A DNA stretch of 64,000 nt from NCBI GenBank assembly GCA_016717205.1, contig JADKGC010000001.1, positions 1,426,001-1,490,000 on the forward strand, written 5' to 3'. Numbering within the stretch: the stretch's first letter is position 1; every line of letters begins with the position of its first letter. This document shows, piece after piece, positions 42,683-51,117 of this stretch. Origin of the DNA: Candidatus Flexifilum breve (GTDB taxonomy: Bacteria; Chloroflexota; Anaerolineae; Aggregatilineales; Phototrophicaceae). The position numbers were made by a program, and so were the translations under genes. The notes below the pieces were generated by a model. The model made no database searches and was not told the DNA's origin. It worked only from the letters and a program-made list of their open reading frames with translations.

Positions 42683-44794
42683 ATGACCCTTCCCCCGGAT
42701 TACGAAAATCGCGTGTATGCTGGCTGGCTCGGCAAGTGCATCGGCGTGCGCTTCGGCGCGCCCATCGAGAATTGGACGTATGAGGACATCCGCGACAACC
42801 TCGGCGAACTGACCACCTACGTCCGCGAAGATCAGGGCAAAATCTTCAAGCCAGACGATGATACCGCCGTGCCGATGGTGCTGATCCGCGCGCTGCAGGA
42901 TTACGGTCCCGACCCCACACCGCAGCAGTTCGGCGACACGCTGCTCAACTACCTCGGGGACCAGCACGGCACCTTCTGGTGGGGCGGCTACGGCGTCTCG
43001 ACCGAGCACACCGCCTACCTGAACCTCGCCAACGGCATCCCCGCGCCGCGCTCAGGTTCGATTGCGCAGAACGGCGCGACCGTCGCGGAGCAAATTGGCG
43101 GGCAGATTTTCAGCGATATCTGGGGCTGGGTCGCGCCGAACGATCCCACTCGCGCGGCGGATCTGGCGGCGAAAGCATCGAGCGTCACCCACGATGGGAA
43201 CGGCATTTACGGCGGGCGCTTCATCGCCGGGCTGGTGAGCGCAGCTTTCACCGAACGCGACCCGCTCAAGCTGCTGCAAACGGGTTTGTCGCTCATCCCC
43301 GCGGACAGCGACTACGCCCGCGTCGTCAACGCCATGATCGCTTGGCACCGTGAGCACCCGGACGATTGGCGCGCTGCCTTTGCCCACCTCAAAGCGCATT
43401 TCGGCTATGACCGTTACGGTGGCGTGGTGCACATCATCCCGAACGCGGGCGTGATCGCGCTCGGCTTGCTCTATGGCGGCGGCGATTTTTCGCGCACGCT
43501 GCAAATCACCAACATGTGCGGCTGGGACACCGATTGCAACGTCGGCAACGTTGGCGCGATTATGGGGACGGCGCTCGGCGTCGAGGGCATCGACGAGTCG
43601 TGGCGCATCCCGATCAACGACCTGCTGATCGCGTCAAGCTTGATCGGCACACGCAACCTAATCACGATTCCGCAGTGTGTGGACTTGTTCGTCAGTTTAG
43701 CGAAAGACGCAGACGGCGAAAAGCGTCTTCTCCCCTCCCTGAATTCGGGGAGGGGCGGGGGTGGGGTTGAATCTACGCCACGTTACCACTTCCATTACCC
43801 CGGCTCGACCAACAACTTCTCGGGGCGCGGGGAACGTGGACGCGCAATTCATCTGGCGAATCACGAGGGCACGCTGCGCACAAGCATCCGCAAGCTCAAC
43901 AAAAAAGGCGAGATTCGCGTCTTCACGTGCACGTATTACCGCCCCTCCGAGTTGAGCGGCAACTTCTACGAAGCCTGTTTCACGCCGCTGATCGCGCCCG
44001 GTCAAGTGATCGAAGCCCGGGTGCGGATCAATAAAAAGGCACCCGATACAATCCATGCAGCGATCTATGTCCACGACGCCAATTCCGGCGACGATCATCA
44101 AGCGCAAGCCGAACCGCTGACGCCAGGTGAATGGTACACGCTGCGCTGGCAGGTACCGTGGATGGAAGATCAGTGCCTCTCAGAAGTGGGCATCGTGCTG
44201 CATAACTTAGGCGAAGTATGGGAAACGGGCAGTTTCTATCTCGAATCGTTGGATTGGTCGGGCAAGCCCGATTGCCTGACTAACTTCCAGAAAGAGCGTT
44301 CTGAATCCGGCGGCATCAGCCAATGGACGCGCCTGCGCGGTTACTGGCGGTTGGAAGACGGCGCGTATCACGGCAGCGGCGTTGGGGAATGCGAGTCGTA
44401 TTCTGGGGATAGCGAGTGGTCAAATTACGCGCTCGAAGTGGCGCTCGTGCCGCTGATCGGTGACCATCATAACATCCATGTGCGCGTGCAGGGCGCGCTG
44501 CGGAGCTATGCCTTCGGGCTTGCGCCGAATGGCTGCGTCGCCTTGTACAAGAAGGACAAAACCTATCAGCCAGTCGCGACTGCGCCGTTCGCATGGCAGT
44601 CCAACACCCCCTATACCTTGCGTTTGACTGTGAAAGACAACACGCTGACGGCGACTGTCACTGCGCCGGATGGAGCCGCTCAAACGCTCACGTGGGCCGA
44701 TGATCTCCGCGATTACCAGCACGGGCAAATCGGCTTATCGACGTGGCACGGCGGCCACACCCGCTTCGAATCAGTTCGGTTGACACCAACATGA
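42683..44794 (+). CDS. Second ADP-ribosylglycohydrolase-family enzyme fused to beta-sandwich domains
   Basis: The 703-residue protein has an N-terminal ARH domain (residues 1-~345). YENRVYAGWLGKCIGVRFGAPIE opens it, FKPDDDTAVPMVLIRAL near 55 and GWDTDCNVGNVGAIMG near 281 supply the metal-binding Asp/Thr residues, and WGGYGVSTEHTAYLNLANG borders the site. Residues ~350-362 are encoded by a palindromic repeat that is otherwise intergenic. Residues ~366-525 and ~535-703 look like two beta-sandwiches. The second (GYWRLEDGAYHGSG...YALEVALVPL...LRLTVKDNTLTATV...GQIGLSTWHG) resembles DUF1080/LamG carbohydrate-binding folds. No signal peptide is present. The 3' end overlaps the next start by 4 nt (ATGA). 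Confidence 0.88.
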   Translation: MTLPPDYENRVYAGWLGKCIGVRFGAPIENWTYEDIRDNLGELTTYVREDQGKIFKPDDDTAVPMVLIRALQDYGPDPTPQQFGDTLLNYLGDQHGTFWWGGYGVSTEHTAYLNLANGIPAPRSGSIAQNGATVAEQIGGQIFSDIWGWVAPNDPTRAADLAAKASSVTHDGNGIYGGRFIAGLVSAAFTERDPLKLLQTGLSLIPADSDYARVVNAMIAWHREHPDDWRAAFAHLKAHFGYDRYGGVVHIIPNAGVIALGLLYGGGDFSRTLQITNMCGWDTDCNVGNVGAIMGTALGVEGIDESWRIPINDLLIASSLIGTRNLITIPQCVDLFVSLAKDADGEKRLLPSLNSGRGGGGVESTPRYHFHYPGSTNNFSGRGERGRAIHLANHEGTLRTSIRKLNKKGEIRVFTCTYYRPSELSGNFYEACFTPLIAPGQVIEARVRINKKAPDTIHAAIYVHDANSGDDHQAQAEPLTPGEWYTLRWQVPWMEDQCLSEVGIVLHNLGEVWETGSFYLESLDWSGKPDCLTNFQKERSESGGISQWTRLRGYWRLEDGAYHGSGVGECESYSGDSEWSNYALEVALVPLIGDHHNIHVRVQGALRSYAFGLAPNGCVALYKKDKTYQPVATAPFAWQSNTPYTLRLTVKDNTLTATVTAPDGAAQTLTWADDLRDYQHGQIGLSTWHGGHTRFESVRLTPT
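43730..43767. repeat. GAATTC-centred palindromic repeat inside a coding sequence
   Basis: CTCCCCTCCCTGAATTCGGG continues GAGGGGCGGGGGTGGGG. It is the same element as in the intergenic copy at 32544-32582, one nt shorter. Here it encodes the linker between the ARH and beta-sandwich domains (residues about 350-362, PSLNSGRGGGGV), and the reading frame is preserved. Confidence 0.92.
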
Positions 44795-46212
44795 CACGTT
44801 TACACGAATACCAAGGCAAAGACATCCTCCGGCAGTTCGGCATTCCTGTGCCCAAAGGCGCGGCGGTCGCCACGCCGAATGAGGCGCGCCTGCTGGCGAT
44901 TGGCATTGGGGGTCCGGTCGTCATCAAGGCGCAGGCGTGGGTGACCGGGCGCGCCGGGCAAAACCTGATCCACTTCGCCGATTCACCCGACGAAACCGCG
45001 GCCATCGCTGCCGATCTTCTGGGGCGACAGGTGGGCAACTTCCGCGTCGACCGGATTCTGGTCGAGGAGCGGCTGAAGCTGACACGTGAGTTTTACGTCG
45101 GCGTGATCGTCGACGATGCGGCGCGCGCCCCGGTCGTAATCTTCAGCAGCCGGGGCGGTACGGGCATCGAAGTGATCGCGGCGGAGCACCCCGACCAGGT
45201 CGCGCGGCAGGTGGTCGATATTCGCCTCGGTCTGCGCGAATTTGAGGCGCGCGATCTCGTGCGGCGCACGGGCATTGACGGCGATTTGCAGACCCAGCTT
45301 GCCGCGTTCCTGCCAAAGTTCTACACGGCGGCGCGGACGTACGAAGCGCGCACCGCGGAGATCAACCCGCTGGCGCTCACCGCGAGCGGCGAACTGGTCG
45401 CGCTGGATGCCCGCTTCACGATTGACGATTACGCCGTCTACCGCCACCCGGATCTCGGCATTGAGATCGCCCGTGAGTTCGACCGCCCGCCGACCGATCT
45501 CGAAAAGATCGCGTGGAACGTCGAGAAGAATGACTATCGCGGCACGTTCTATTTCATCCAGATGCAGATGGACTTCCGAGTCTACCGCGCGGCGCGGATT
45601 ATCCTCAGCCAGCAGGGCATCGACGGCTATTACGCGGGCGGGAGCGGCGTCGCCAGTCAGGAGCAGTTCCATTCCGCGCGCGGGCTGGTCAAGGCGTTCA
45701 TGGACGAGCAGTTGAACGTCCCCGCCGTGCTGCGCGTGGGCGGCAACGCCGAAGATCAGGCGAAAGCCATTCTGCTGCGTGCGAACGGGGCCTTCCCCGC
45801 ACCCATCGAAGCGTATGGCCGCGATGACTCCCCCGATTCTTGCGTAGAGCGACTGCAAACCCTCGTAGACAGCTATACCCCTGCCGAAAATCCGCCGCCG
45901 CGCCCGCCCTTCGCGCCGCAGGAGCCGTACAGCTTCGCGACGGTCACGGGCGGCACGGTGACCTATGATCATGCCGTGTGCCGCACCTGTGTCAGCAAAG
46001 CCTGCGTGCAGACCTGCGTGCCGCAAATCCTCTCGGTCGTCAATGATGTGCCCGTGCTCAACATTGCGCCGGAACAGGCGAAAAAAGGCGGCTGCACCGA
46101 ATGTCTGGCGTGTGAGGTTGAATGCCATTTCCTGGGCAACCGGGGCGGGCGCATTTTCCTGCCCATCGCCGGACTGCCGGATGTAGGGGGCAACGATGTC
46201 CATTCTGATTGA
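44791..46212 (+). CDS. Succinyl-CoA-synthetase-beta/ATP-grasp protein with C-terminal ferredoxin domain
   Basis: The 473-residue protein starts like SucC (MTRLHEYQGKDILRQFGIPVPKG) and keeps an ATP-grasp pattern (GGPVVIKAQAWVTGRAG; VDRILVEERLKLTREFYVGV; TAEINPLALTASGELVALDARFTIDD). The phosphohistidine-accepting ligase half is weaker (GGSGVASQEQFHSARGLVKAF). A C-terminal extension (residues ~395-473) carries CRTCVSKACVQTC and GGCTECLACEVEC, typical of a ferredoxin-like [4Fe-4S] domain. Plain SucC or ATP-citrate-lyase small subunits lack this. It overlaps the ARH gene by 4 nt and the downstream citrate-synthase fusion by 17 nt. It most likely forms a complex with the latter. Confidence 0.85.
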   Translation: MTRLHEYQGKDILRQFGIPVPKGAAVATPNEARLLAIGIGGPVVIKAQAWVTGRAGQNLIHFADSPDETAAIAADLLGRQVGNFRVDRILVEERLKLTREFYVGVIVDDAARAPVVIFSSRGGTGIEVIAAEHPDQVARQVVDIRLGLREFEARDLVRRTGIDGDLQTQLAAFLPKFYTAARTYEARTAEINPLALTASGELVALDARFTIDDYAVYRHPDLGIEIAREFDRPPTDLEKIAWNVEKNDYRGTFYFIQMQMDFRVYRAARIILSQQGIDGYYAGGSGVASQEQFHSARGLVKAFMDEQLNVPAVLRVGGNAEDQAKAILLRANGAFPAPIEAYGRDDSPDSCVERLQTLVDSYTPAENPPPRPPFAPQEPYSFATVTGGTVTYDHAVCRTCVSKACVQTCVPQILSVVNDVPVLNIAPEQAKKGGCTECLACEVECHFLGNRGGRIFLPIAGLPDVGGNDVHSD

Positions 46213-47887
46213 TCCCGACAAGCGCGTCCTCATTCAGGGCATCACCGGGCGTGAAGGTCTAACCCGCGCGCGGCTGATGCGCGGCTACCATACGCAGGTG
46301 GTCGCGGGCGTGACCCCCGGCAAAGGCGGCGCAGATGCCGAAGGCGTCCCCGTGTTCGACTCAGTGCGCGGCGCGTGGGAAGCGGTCGGCAGCATCGACA
46401 TTAGCGTGCTGTTCGTCCCCGCGGCGCTCGTCAAAAATGCGGCGCTGGAAGCCATCGACGCGGGCGTCAAGCTCCTCGTGATCGTGCCGGATCGCGTGCC
46501 CATCTACGATGTGCTGGAAATCGACAGCGCGGCGCGGGCGGCAGGCGCGCAGTTCATCGGGCCGAATACGCTCGGTGTGCTCAGCCCGGATCGCGGTGTG
46601 CTCGGTATGATGGGCGGGCAGGCGGCCAGCGCGAAGGACTGGTTCTTTCCCGGCCCGGTCGGTGTGACCAGCCGCAGCGGCGGCATGACCACCAGCACCG
46701 CCTACTATCTCGCCCAAGCGGGCATCGGCGCATCGACGCTCGTGCACGTCGGCGGCGACGCCATCGTCGGCCTGCCGCACGCCGAAGTCCTCAAGCTGTT
46801 TCAGGCCGATCCGCAAACCGAAGCGGTCGTGATGTTCGGTGAGATCGGCACGTCGCAGGAAGAAGCCGCCGCCGCGCTGATCGAGTCGGGGGCGTTCACC
46901 AAGCCGCTGATCGCTTATATCGGCGGGAAGGCGGCGAAAAGTGGGACGCGCTTCAGCCATGCGGGCGCGATCATCGAAGGCGACCGCGGCACGCACGCCA
47001 GCAAAGTCGCGCGCCTGCGCGAGGTCGGCGCACACATCGTCGAGTCGTTCGCGGACATCCCCCGCGTGAGCGCGAACATCGTCCAACCGCGAAAGGTCAT
47101 CCCCGTGAGCAAACCGGAACCCGATGAGGCGAGTCTGCACTGGAAGACGGCGATCACCGACATCAAGCCCAACGAGATTCGCCTGCGCGGACGGCGCATC
47201 GACGAATTGATGGGGCGCGTCTCCTTCAGTCAGGCGATCTATCTCGCGCTGACAGGCGATCTCCCGTCCGAACCGGTTGGGCGGCTGCTCGATGCGCTGC
47301 TCGTCTCCTCGCTGGACCACGGCGCGAGTCCGCCGTCGGCACTGGCGGCGCGGACGTCGGCCAGCACGGGCGCGCCGATCAATGCGGCGGTGGCAGTCGG
47401 GCTGTTGAGCATCAACAAGCACCACGGCGGCGCGGTCGAAGACTGCATGCGCCTGATTCAGTCCGCGCTCGATCTCGCCCACGCTGAGAATCTCAGTTCC
47501 GATGCAGCGGCGGATAAGCTGGTCGAAGCCAAGCGCGCGGCGAAAGCCCGCCTGCCCGGTTTCGGGCACCGCATCCACACCGCTGACCCGCGCACCGCCC
47601 GCCTGCTCGATCTCGCCGCCGAAGCGGGCGTCGCCGGGGAGGCCGTGACGATGGTCGCCGCGCTGCGTGATGCGTGGGCGCGGCAGTCCGGCAAGCCGCT
47701 GCCGATCAATGTGGACGGCGCGATGGCGGCGGTGCTCCTCGACCTGCACATCCCCATTGAACTGGGCAACACCTTCTTTATGATGGCGCGCGTACCGGGC
47801 TTAGTCGCGCACGTTTACGAAGAGCAGACACGCGAGCGCCCCATGCGTCGCATTCACCCGACCGATCATGAGTACGATGGACAGTGA
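46196..47887 (+). CDS. Succinyl-CoA-synthetase-alpha/citrate-synthase fusion (ATP-citrate-lyase large-subunit-like)
   Basis: The 563-residue protein has an SCS-alpha half and a citrate-synthase half, the order found in the large subunit of ATP-citrate lyase. The N-terminal CoA-binding domain is VLIQGITGREGLTRARLMRGYHTQVVAGVTPGKGG (residues 11-45). The phosphohistidine motif is FSHAGAIIEGDRG near 262. The citrate synthase part begins near 325 and keeps the catalytic His of NKHHGGAVED (~405), the His of GFGHRIHTADPR (~462), the Asp of INVDGAM (~510) and RVPGLVAHVYEEQ. Predicted activity is ATP/CoA-dependent cleavage of citrate or a related hydroxyacid. The substrate is not certain. Confidence 0.87.
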   Translation: MSILIDPDKRVLIQGITGREGLTRARLMRGYHTQVVAGVTPGKGGADAEGVPVFDSVRGAWEAVGSIDISVLFVPAALVKNAALEAIDAGVKLLVIVPDRVPIYDVLEIDSAARAAGAQFIGPNTLGVLSPDRGVLGMMGGQAASAKDWFFPGPVGVTSRSGGMTTSTAYYLAQAGIGASTLVHVGGDAIVGLPHAEVLKLFQADPQTEAVVMFGEIGTSQEEAAAALIESGAFTKPLIAYIGGKAAKSGTRFSHAGAIIEGDRGTHASKVARLREVGAHIVESFADIPRVSANIVQPRKVIPVSKPEPDEASLHWKTAITDIKPNEIRLRGRRIDELMGRVSFSQAIYLALTGDLPSEPVGRLLDALLVSSLDHGASPPSALAARTSASTGAPINAAVAVGLLSINKHHGGAVEDCMRLIQSALDLAHAENLSSDAAADKLVEAKRAAKARLPGFGHRIHTADPRTARLLDLAAEAGVAGEAVTMVAALRDAWARQSGKPLPINVDGAMAAVLLDLHIPIELGNTFFMMARVPGLVAHVYEEQTRERPMRRIHPTDHEYDGQ

Positions 47888-47889
47888 CC

Positions 47890-48822
47890 ATGCTGGCAAA
47901 ATTTCTGTGGATCGCCGTTCTGTGTCTATGGTTGTTCGGGGGGCGCGCCGTGGCGCAAAGTGAGGGCAGCGTGCTCATCCGCGAAGATTTCCAGTCGGTG
48001 ACGCTCGGGCGGACGTATCAGTACACTGCCATCCTGCCCGCAGGCTACGACGAGAGCGACGCCCGCTATCCGGTAATCTACCTGCTGCACGGGCGCGGCG
48101 ACGTGATGGACTCGTGGCTCGAAGCGCGCGCCGTGCTCGACCGTCTCATTGCGGACGGTTCGATCCCGCCGCTGATCGCCGTCCTGCCGGACATGCCCTC
48201 CAGCGACCGCGCAGGCTACTACATTGATTCGCAGTATACCGGGACGCTTTACCGCGCCGAAGCGGTCGAAACGGCCTTCATGGAGGATCTCATCCCGCAC
48301 GTCGACTCCACTTATCGCACCTACACCAATCGCAAATCCCGGCTGGTTGGCGGTTATTCGATGGGCGGCTACGGTGCGATCCGCTACTCGCTGGCCTACC
48401 CGGAAGTGTTCGGCGGCGCGATCGTGCTCAGCCCGGCGGTGTATATTCCGCTCCCGCCCGCCGATTCGAGCACGCGCGAATTTGGCGCGTTCGGGAATGG
48501 CGACGCGCTGTTCGATGAGGCAATCTATCAGAGTCTGAACTATCCCGCCCTGCTGGATTCCGTCGCGGCGAGCGGCCTGTCGCTGTCCTTGTTCATCGCC
48601 GTGGGCGACGACGAGTGGAAGAACCCGAATCCGGAAGACTATCTGCATGACCTCGACATGGAAGCGCACCTGTTCTTCAATCAGGTGGCGCGGGTGGCCA
48701 ACATCCGCTCCGAGTTCCGCGTGTATGATGGCGGGCACGACTGGGGCGTGTGGGGGCGCGGTCTCGACGAAGGGCTGCGCTTCCTCGCGGACTTCATCAC
48801 CACGGACGGGAGTACGGGCTGA
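47890..48822 (+). CDS. Secreted esterase (esterase D/PF00756 type)
   Basis: The 310-residue alpha/beta hydrolase has a signal peptide (ends RAVAQ, about residue 22). The oxyanion region is PVIYLLHGRGDVMDSWLE, the nucleophile elbow GYSMGGYG near residue 155 holds the Ser, and GGHDWGVWGRGLDEGL near 280 supplies the His. The acid is probably in VGDDEWKNP. Homologues include feruloyl, S-formylglutathione and antigen-85-type esterases. The gene follows the citrate-synthase fusion by 2 nt (a GTG four codons' overlap at 47884 is also possible); it is the last gene of this plus-strand run. Confidence 0.9.
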   Translation: MLAKFLWIAVLCLWLFGGRAVAQSEGSVLIREDFQSVTLGRTYQYTAILPAGYDESDARYPVIYLLHGRGDVMDSWLEARAVLDRLIADGSIPPLIAVLPDMPSSDRAGYYIDSQYTGTLYRAEAVETAFMEDLIPHVDSTYRTYTNRKSRLVGGYSMGGYGAIRYSLAYPEVFGGAIVLSPAVYIPLPPADSSTREFGAFGNGDALFDEAIYQSLNYPALLDSVAASGLSLSLFIAVGDDEWKNPNPEDYLHDLDMEAHLFFNQVARVANIRSEFRVYDGGHDWGVWGRGLDEGLRFLADFITTDGSTG

Positions 48823-49074
48823 CCGCTCTGCTTTTTGCGGCTGTGGAGGACAGCAGCTTTTAACAATCGAGGGAATTGTAGGGACGCCCAACGGGGCGTC
48901 CGCCACATCCGCCTCCACCTGATTTCCGAGAGGGGCTGGAAGTGAGGTCGCATTTGACCTCATCCGAACACGATCCTGTAGACCACTTTATCAACCAACG
49001 AGTTCGAATGCAGTATACTCACTACGACTCCGGATGAAGCCCTTTGCCTCGTTCCGGATGATCGAGAACGACTC
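48823..49074. repeat. Gap with GGACG palindrome and promoter-like box
   Basis: GTAGGGACGCCCAACGGGGC/GTCC (48879-48902) is a GGACG-N10-CGTCC copy. TATACT at 49014-49019 is a candidate -10 for the histidine kinase downstream; a good -35 was not found. Confidence 0.55.
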
Positions 49075-51111
49075 ATGTTGATGATGTACTTCCTCTACGG
49101 ATTGTCCTTCAGCGGACTGGGACTGGCCGCCCTGCTTCAGTACCGCCGGGGCGGCGTTCTGCCGCTGCACCGCCAACTCCCCTCGTTGGCCGCATTTGGC
49201 TTAGCCTATGCGGGCGTCGGCTGGACCGATATGTTTCTCATCAGCGGGACACAGCCGGAAATTCAGGGGGTTCTGCATTTCCTGCGCATGGTCTTACAGC
49301 CGATCTCGGGGCTGCTGCTGCTGCGCTTTGGCTGGGGCATGCTCACGCAGATGACACCACTGCCCTCGTGGACGCGCATCATTCCGAGCATCCTGACCGT
49401 CCCGCTGGCCTTCGTGATCACCTACGCCGCCACCACCTTTGTGACGCCTTCGCCAATCCACATCCCAATTGACATCTGGTCACGCTACCTGCTGTATCTG
49501 CCGGGCAGCATCATGGCCGGAGTCGGCTTCATCCGCCAGAGCAACCAGCACAAACAGCGCGGCTTCCCCGATGCCAGCTACCTGATGATGGGCGCGGGGA
49601 TCGCCTTTCTGACCGAGGCGCTGGTCGTCGGGTTAATCGTCCCGGCGGCGCCCTATGGTCCCGTGTCGTATTACGACTACGATCGCGTGCATTTCGACTC
49701 GATTGTGGCGGATCTGGACGCGCCGACCGACCCCTTCACCATCGTCGATTGGCTCGACTACGCGCATGTGCTGCAAGCCACCGGCCTCCCGATCCAATTC
49801 TGGCGCATGCTCTCGGCGCTCGCGCTCCTGGTGTTCGTCGTGCGCAGCCTCGACGTGTTCGATGCGATTGAGCGCCGCCGCATTCAGCGCTTGCAGGAGG
49901 AACGCGATCTGGCGCAATCCAACGCGCGCGCACTGGCTGAAAGTTGGGCGGAAGCCCTGATGAAGATCAACCGCCAGATCGCGGAACTCAACGAACTCGA
50001 TGACATCCTGTTTGAGATTGTGTGCTGTGCCCGTCAGCTGCTGAACTCCGATTTTGCGGCCATCGCCCTGCTGGATGAAAAGCAGCGGCTCATGCTGCGC
50101 TGTTTTGCGATCAGCGACTCGGTGCAGGCCGCTCCCCGGATCGGCACCAGTGTGCAGGTCAAATCCGGCTTGATTCTTGAAGTGCTGCAGGCGGCGCTTG
50201 CCTATCGCACCGTAGGGACAGAAGCGGCTAGCTGGCAAGCGGATGTCTGCCTGTGTGTCGAGGCGACGGTCAGCGAAGCGGCATTTGTTCCCCTGCTCCT
50301 CAACAATGTGGCTGTGGGTGTCCTATGGAGCGCCCGCACCAAGTCCGATCCGTATACGGCGGATGATCTGCTCGGGTTGGAACGACTCGCCAACCAGTCG
50401 GTGATCGCCATTCAGCACAGCCTGATGGCCGCGCAGATTCAATCGCTGGCGGTCGTCGGAGAGCGCGCCCGCATCGCCCGCGAAATGCACGACAGCCTGG
50501 CGCAGATTTTGGGCTATATGAATTTGCAGGCGCAGACGCTCGAAGCGCTGTTGAAGCAAAACAAGCAGGAAGCATTGTTCGCGGAGATTAAACGAATGCG
50601 CGAAGCCATCCAGACCGCGCACGCCGACGTCCGCGAAAACATCCTGAGCCTGCGAACCACCCTGTCGACCGAGGCCGGGGTCGCGTCGGCCATGCTTGAA
50701 TATCTCGACGGCTTCAGCTTACAAACCGGCATCGACATCAAGCTCGAGAACCAGCTCGACGGTTACCTGGGCTTGTCGCCTCTCGCGGAAGTCCAGTTGG
50801 TGTGTGTCTTGCAGGAAGCGCTGGCGAACGTCCGCAAGCATGCCCGCGCCACCGAAGTCTCGGTCAAACTGACGCGGCGGGTTGGGTGCGCGCATCTGGA
50901 AATCACGGATAACGGCGTCGGCTTCGTCGAACAGGCGGATAGTCAGCGGTTTGGCCTGCACACCATGCGGGAACGCGCGCAGCAAGTCGGTGGTAAACTC
51001 TCAATCTCCTCACGGGTGGGTCAGGGCACCACGGTGATCTGTGAGCTGCCCGAAGTCGATCAGGCGAATCTCATGCATTTGTCGCCCGCGGCGCTGCCGG
51101 AACGAGGATGA
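49075..51111 (+). CDS. NarL-system-type histidine kinase with membrane and GAF domains
   Basis: The 678-residue protein has about seven hydrophobic segments in residues 1-270, a GAF domain (about 305-450; LDDILFEIVCCARQLLNSDFAAIALLDEKQRLMLRC...LANQSVIAIQHSL), a HisKA_3 box ERARIAREMHDSLAQILGYMN with the phosphoacceptor His near 470, and a HATPase domain ending VGQGTTVICELP. Cys residues in the GAF domain (CCARQ) may sense redox state. The gene heads an operon with a DmsC-like protein and a NarL-type response regulator. It sits directly upstream of the molybdoenzyme genes. The three are probably the regulatory system for the latter. Confidence 0.92.
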   Translation: MLMMYFLYGLSFSGLGLAALLQYRRGGVLPLHRQLPSLAAFGLAYAGVGWTDMFLISGTQPEIQGVLHFLRMVLQPISGLLLLRFGWGMLTQMTPLPSWTRIIPSILTVPLAFVITYAATTFVTPSPIHIPIDIWSRYLLYLPGSIMAGVGFIRQSNQHKQRGFPDASYLMMGAGIAFLTEALVVGLIVPAAPYGPVSYYDYDRVHFDSIVADLDAPTDPFTIVDWLDYAHVLQATGLPIQFWRMLSALALLVFVVRSLDVFDAIERRRIQRLQEERDLAQSNARALAESWAEALMKINRQIAELNELDDILFEIVCCARQLLNSDFAAIALLDEKQRLMLRCFAISDSVQAAPRIGTSVQVKSGLILEVLQAALAYRTVGTEAASWQADVCLCVEATVSEAAFVPLLLNNVAVGVLWSARTKSDPYTADDLLGLERLANQSVIAIQHSLMAAQIQSLAVVGERARIAREMHDSLAQILGYMNLQAQTLEALLKQNKQEALFAEIKRMREAIQTAHADVRENILSLRTTLSTEAGVASAMLEYLDGFSLQTGIDIKLENQLDGYLGLSPLAEVQLVCVLQEALANVRKHARATEVSVKLTRRVGCAHLEITDNGVGFVEQADSQRFGLHTMRERAQQVGGKLSISSRVGQGTTVICELPEVDQANLMHLSPAALPERG

Positions 51112-51117
51112 CTGCGC

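Noticed and set aside
46361..47749. A 462-codon minus-strand frame opposite the SCS-alpha/citrate-synthase fusion.
   Set aside because: The plus strand retains all catalytic motifs. The minus frame is Arg/Asp-rich and featureless.
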